Source: Dasyornis broadbenti
Taxonomy: Eukaryota > Chordata > Aves > Passeriformes > Dasyornithidae
Assembly (NCBI GenBank): GCA_013397935.1
Contig: VZRN01004250.1
Location: 324,569 to 388,568 of the forward strand
Direction of reading: 5' to 3'
DNA: 64,000 nt
In this document: positions 59,577-64,000 of the stretch, piece after piece
Layout of the letters: each line of letters opens with the position of its first letter
How positions within the stretch are numbered: position 1 is the stretch's first letter
The notes under the pieces: model-generated
What the model was told of the DNA's origin: nothing
The model's database searches: none
Seen by the model: only the letters and a program-made list of their open reading frames with translations
Position numbers and translations under genes: made by a program

Positions 59577-60183
59577 TGTCACTGAAACTGTGGGAAAAAC
59601 AAAAACCCTCCAACAACATTTTTAATGTTAGAGAGTCCAGGCATTGCTTTATTTTCTGGCCAAGGATGTTGTTCTGGCCAGGATGTGCCACAGGAATCAT
59701 CTCACCCACACACAACCCGGGCATGCAGAGAGAATCGTTCCATGAAGAAACACCTGTCTTTACAAGATTTTCCCCCAAACTTTATCCAGGCAAAACCCAC
59801 AGAGATGCGCTGCTTCAAAGTTCATTGGTCGCCAGTTGAGCAACCCCCAGGGCTCAGTTTCCCATTGGATCCGAATCTCCTCACCTCCAATGTTAATCAG
59901 ATTTTCATCCTTCAATTTTCCCCTCAGTCCTTTCCGGAGCAGATGTCTCCCCCTGTGCCAGGGCTGGTGTCTGGGGTAGATGTTTGTGGATGCCCTTGGA
60001 GAGCTGGGATCTCTTGTGGATCTCCTGTGCTGCTCCCAGGCTGTTGGGATGCTGAGCTCACCAGGCCTCACCTGGAGAAACAATGCCCTGGGAAGGAGCT
60101 TCAGTTCCCTTCCCCCGGGGCAAAGGTGGGCAAACCTGGCTGAAGTGATGTAAAACATTTTTAAACTCCTGTGTTTTCCAACA
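59577..60183 (-). mobile_element. Solo LTR, family A copy 3
   Basis: A 607-base element, TGTCACTGAAACT to TTTTCCAACA, flanked on both sides by CCCCC (59572-59576 and 60184-60188). This is a perfect 4-5 base target-site duplication that fixes both ends. On the minus strand it carries AATAAA (plus-strand 59648-59653) about 75 bases before its end. Like copy 1 it has the tandem 'ttctggccaaggatgttg' / 'ttctggccaggatgtgcc' pair. Solo, with no internal viral sequence. Best-preserved member of the trio. Confidence 0.92.
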
Positions 60184-62279
60184 CCCCCATCCCTCTGTGG
60201 GCACCCCATCAGGCACCTATTTTATTTTCCTGCTAAACCACTTTAACCCAGATTGCTGTGGGATTGCGGAGCTCTTGCATTTATCAGCACTAAGTAAGAA
60301 GCAATAAGCTCTTGGCTGTGCCTTGAGGAGCTTTCCTTTCCTGGGTAGTAAATCTGCCGTAACTCTCTCTTACAGTTTTATTGAGGGTTATCGAGTGTTT
60401 ATTCAAAAGGCATTTCCGTGCATTCAACGTTTTTCTAATTGGTCAGTGAGGGGCAATGTTCTCTCCGGACAGACTATTATTGCTGTGGTAAAATCTGCTC
60501 TGTTCAGTCAATAGACTGCCCACATTGCTAATTTGCTGGGTGGAGAGAGGAAGCAGAGCTGTGTTGGTGTATGGTTTCTCCTAAATGGGGTTTGAACAAT
60601 GCCACTTGCAGATTCAGCTGCCCAGAACGCCTGGGCCGTGGTCTGTGCTGTCTCATAAAGCCCTGTGAGAAGAAAACCTGTGTAGAGACCAATCTTCTCC
60701 TCGCAAGGATGCTCAGGCTGCGTCTGCACAATGTGCAAGGGGCCACATTGGTGCCCTTCTCGTGTGGTGTGGCTGAATTTCAACCCAGGTGTCCTCAAAC
60801 AGCAAGTGCTACACAGGAGCCCACTGATGAAGATGGCCCTGGTGGTTGCAAAGGGTGTTTAAAGATGGTCTTCATGGTCTGCACTCCAAACAGAAACTGT
60901 TGATTAACAGGCTGGTTTGGAATTTAATCCTTTTCTAGGGATATCTGGAAACCTGGAATGAACACAGGGAAGAAGTGTGTGTAAGGGATGGGGTGTCATT
61001 GGAGGTTGAACTTGGTTTATTAGAAGGAAAAAAGGTTAATTTTGCCTTTTTTCTACCTCTTCTCTTAGCTACTCTCTTATTGGGGTGAAGAAATCAGAAA
61101 GGAGGTGGCCGAATAAAGGGAATTGAAAAGGAGTCACAGAAACCTGCCATGTAGCAGCAGGTTATTTCTGACACGGTAAAAGCAGGCTCGCATTTGGATG
61201 AGATGTGACCGGAGTGTGGCCATGTCCGTGCTCAGATCTCCTGGTCTGGTGTGTCTCCTGCCATCAGAGCCTTCCTCCTGCACAGGATGAGCTCCTGCTC
61301 CTTCCTCAGAGGGAGGCAGAGGAGGAGGAGGGGTGGTTCAGCCATGCTGATCCAATGTGCACCTGGACAGCTGGTGCTGCTCGCAGTGCCTTTATTTTAA
61401 AGCCATCCATCATGCTCAGGGGATCACATCCAGGCCCTGAATTGCAGAACTGGCACCTTGGGAAGTGTTCAGCTGTGAAAACTGACTTGGCAGGACAGCC
61501 TTGCCATATGAAAAGAAACGCTTTGCCTTTCTTATTTTTAAAAGGCAAGGTAAAGGGAAGAGGCTGAACCCACTCACCGGCACTTTCAGGGGATGAATTT
61601 CTCCCCTGTGCCCTGCTGTCAGATGGATTTGGGGGAGTCTGACCCAGGTGAATGGGTTTGGTGCAGATGGGAACGGGCTGAGTGTTGCATCTGCAAACTC
61701 TCAGGTCTTTACAGAGTTTGGCTAAAGCGCCGTGTTGGACTCCAGAGACGAGTGCGACTCCACAGAGGGACAGAGCAGTGAAAAGAAATGCAGAGGTGCA
61801 AACCTTGGGGCTGAGGTGCTGCTCACAATGGGATGATAAGGTGCTCCTAGAGGGGAGATTTGGGTGGGTGTGATACTGGACTCGGTGGGTCTAACTCCTA
61901 ATTTATCTGAACACTGTGATTTGGGATCTGCACTGCAGTTCAGCTGAGCTCATCTTTCTGAGGTACAAGCCGGCCTCAGCCTGATGATCTGGAAGTGAAA
62001 TGAAGTCATATCAAGTTGATGAATTTTCCTTGGTTTTATTCGTGGTACTTTAGGTTTTATTGGTTTAGCAACTGGCAGGAGGAGTGGATTGCATTGATAC
62101 AATAGGAGGCTTAATTAGTGTGCAAAGTGCTTAGAGATCTTCAAGGAAAGGTGAAATAGATGCAGAAAGTTACCTTCCCTCCTCCTCAGAGGCTGCATTT
62201 CAGTAATGGATGAAGTGACCCCTAAAATATAAAATTAATTCTGCAAAACACTTGGGAGTTCTTCTGAATCAAAGGTGCT
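60184..62279. other. Non-coding single-copy DNA
   Basis: No gene or further transposon recognised. Open frames are at most 120 codons and overlap on both strands. Confidence 0.5.
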
Positions 62280-62640
62280 ATGCAAATACATTCTCACTTT
62301 CCTTTACCAGTCCCTTTGAGCCAGCCAGTCCACCATTAGTGGTGATTCTCATTTAATCAGAATTCAGCCTTCAAATTTCCTGCAAGTCCATAGACAAATA
62401 AAGCAGAAGCCATAGCTGATCATTTATTTATAAATCTATTTATAATCTATGTTTTGCATATTAATCAAAACCACTCCATGTGGCAATTCCTGATTAAGAA
62501 CCATTTTTTTTGTCTCGTCTTTGTTGCCCCTAGATAATATGCAAAGAATTAGATTAGAAATAGCTTTTATAAATAAATTATGATAAACTCCTGCTTTATT
62601 TATATACTCAGACACTCTCCTCGTATTTCCATCTCCCTGC
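62280..62640. promoter_or_regulatory. Candidate AT-rich regulatory block with octamer motifs
   Basis: A perfect POU octamer ATGCAAAT (62280-62287) is followed by two near-octamers: ATGCAAAA on the minus strand (62452-62459) and ATGCAAAG (62539-62546). Many TAAT/ATTA cores and TTTATAAAT-type words surround them. The block is repeat-free. The motifs are seen directly, but function is inference, and such words are common in AT-rich DNA. Confidence 0.3.
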
Positions 62641-63264
62641 CATGAGGTAAGTTGTGGCAGTGGTCAATTAAACGGGAAATGCCTGATTTTTAGTTGGAAA
62701 AAGAATGTTTTCTGGCTCAGGTGGGACACTGATGCCTGATCCGAGGCAGCATTATCAGGACTTGAGGAGTTCAAGGTACCTCTTGTGCACACAAAAACTC
62801 CAGGGTGGAAGGTGTATCAATTCAAAAAACTGGGCCAAGCAAAACCAACTCACTGGAGGAGGTTATTGTGGGCTGTAATTAAACACTGACATTATCACGT
62901 GTGCTGCAGCTTTGAATTGGCCCTGGTGGGATTACTCAAATATTTAAAAATACTTTTCATTTAATCCAGGGTTTTGGTTATGTGCATATTACCTGTTGTG
63001 TAAGCATTTCAGGCGGTTATGGAACACAAATGTGGCATTGCAACCAGTTGGCAAGAATTGACAGAAACAATCAGAGAGTGGTAAGTCCTGGAGTCGTGTG
63101 TGCTTGTGGTTCAAAACATGTTTCTAGCCTGAAGGGCTGAACGGAAAAGGTTTAAAATAAAACCTAAATACATTCTGAGGACAGGAAGAAAAAGAAACAA
63201 AGGGAAAAAAAATCCCCAAATTTCTTAGGTCGTGATGAAGGAGATCAGGAATTAGGGTATGACA
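62641..63264. other. Non-coding single-copy DNA
   Basis: Nothing recognised apart from AT-rich stretches. Confidence 0.45.
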
Positions 63265-63400
63265 AGGGCTGTGAGACTTGGCTTCACCTCCCATTCCTGC
63301 CACATGCTTTCTGTGTGACTCTGAATGAGACAATTTTCTTTGTCTCTGGGAAGTGGGAATAATAACAACTTCCTGCCTTGTGGCAACACAGGAAAGCTAA
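63265..63400 (+). mobile_element. MIR-like SINE remnant
   Basis: 'ggctgtgagacttggcttca', 'cccattcctgccacatgc', 'tttctgtgtgactctgaatg', 'agacaattttctttgtctc' and 'gtgggaataataacaactt' follow the MIR consensus order from its left part through the ctgtgtgacctt core to the ggataataatagtacct end. It is the best MIR candidate in the window. A possible second, inverted and internally deleted MIR lies at about 63645-63695 ('tgaggaaactgagc', then 'agagctggagccgagtcc'). Confidence 0.65.
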
Positions 63401-64000
63401 ACTGCACTGACAACTGTTGTCACTTAAGAGAAAGTTTTGGATACAACCAGATGAGTTCTGAAGGTCTCTGCCGTGGGCCTGAGATCTTTTCAGTTGGCAA
63501 TGAAATGCAGCAGCTCCTGGGGTGGGACCTGGCATGCCCCAGAATTAGAGCTGTGACGTTATAGAGTAAATGTTTCCTGGAGTTTCTGGGGACTTTGTGT
63601 TACTGCAACTTGCCTCAAGACACAAAGGCATGGATTTCCACGTGCATGCTTGAGGAAACTGAGCTTGTAAACAGAGCTGGAGCCGAGTCCTTTATTTCTG
63701 TTTTGTTGCTCAGTTTTGTACAGGTGCCTGATCAGAAGCAGAGGCGATGCTGTATCAGCCAGGCAGAGGTAACAGATCTTTAACCCAGAGCAATAGATTT
63801 TACTCTGGGCCATTCTTCATCCAACCTAGAATTCATCCAGCAAAACACACTGCTAGAATAACACTGAGGAGCAAGTTTAGGCTGAGAATGTCGGGAATTA
63901 CTCGTTCAGCCAGCTGCTGGACTTTAATTTAAACAAGAGCTGATTTAGAAGAGAAGTGAGAGATTGTCGTTTGGGCTTTCCACTCATTAGTGCTCTGTTC
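63401..64000. other. Non-coding DNA to window edge
   Basis: No gene recognised. Contains the possible inverted MIR fragment at about 63645-63695 and short chance frames only. Confidence 0.45.

Noticed and set aside
1..64000. CRISPR arrays, bacterial operons, rRNA or tRNA genes
   Set aside because: No regularly spaced repeats, ribosome-binding layout, or tRNA A/B-box pairs with a cloverleaf were seen; sequence texture is vertebrate.

Overview
This window looks like vertebrate, almost certainly avian, nuclear DNA with no recognisable protein-coding gene, rRNA or tRNA. Evidence for a bird is the repeat content. Two CR1 LINE 3' ends carry the typical tail with an 8-base ATTCTGTG-type terminus. 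One solo LTR belongs to the bird ERVL-type family that begins TGTCCTG and ends CCACGACA. Three further solo LTRs share one family, and several worn MIR-like SINE cores are present. The LTR load suggests a songbird or relative, but that is inference. No open frame shows convincing protein similarity, splice-supported structure or codon character. The longest (26332-27117, 261 codons) looks like chance. The window reads as intergenic DNA, or possibly the inside of a very long intron.

Layout. 1-8127: single-copy DNA with an ACTC microsatellite (87-162), A-rich tracts and a CR1 tail (4040-4122). 8128-8615: complete-looking solo ERVL-type LTR. 11879-13439: the most striking structure, a 290-base inverted repeat with arms about 90% identical and a 980-base spacer. 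17330-18620: AT-rich block with many homeodomain-type cores, resembling ancient non-coding regulatory DNA. 20290-20540: long polypurine tract. 25703-25850: second CR1 tail. 29367-29469: pure TTTTA microsatellite. 32186-32788, 44189-44850 and 59577-60183: three copies of one LTR family, the middle one in the opposite orientation. 33600-33960: worn CR1 reverse-transcriptase-region fragment. 34281-34360: a 40-base tandem duplication. 39911-40136: possible short LTR. MIR-like remnants lie at 46110, 48180, 58065 and 63265. 51537-51660 is a poly-A block containing the only ambiguous base. 62280-62640 is an octamer-rich AT-rich block.

No genes act together here. The interest lies in the inverted repeat, in what the LTR copies say about their history, and in the candidate regulatory blocks. 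All identity figures are by-eye alignments. No conservation, expression or database comparison was possible.
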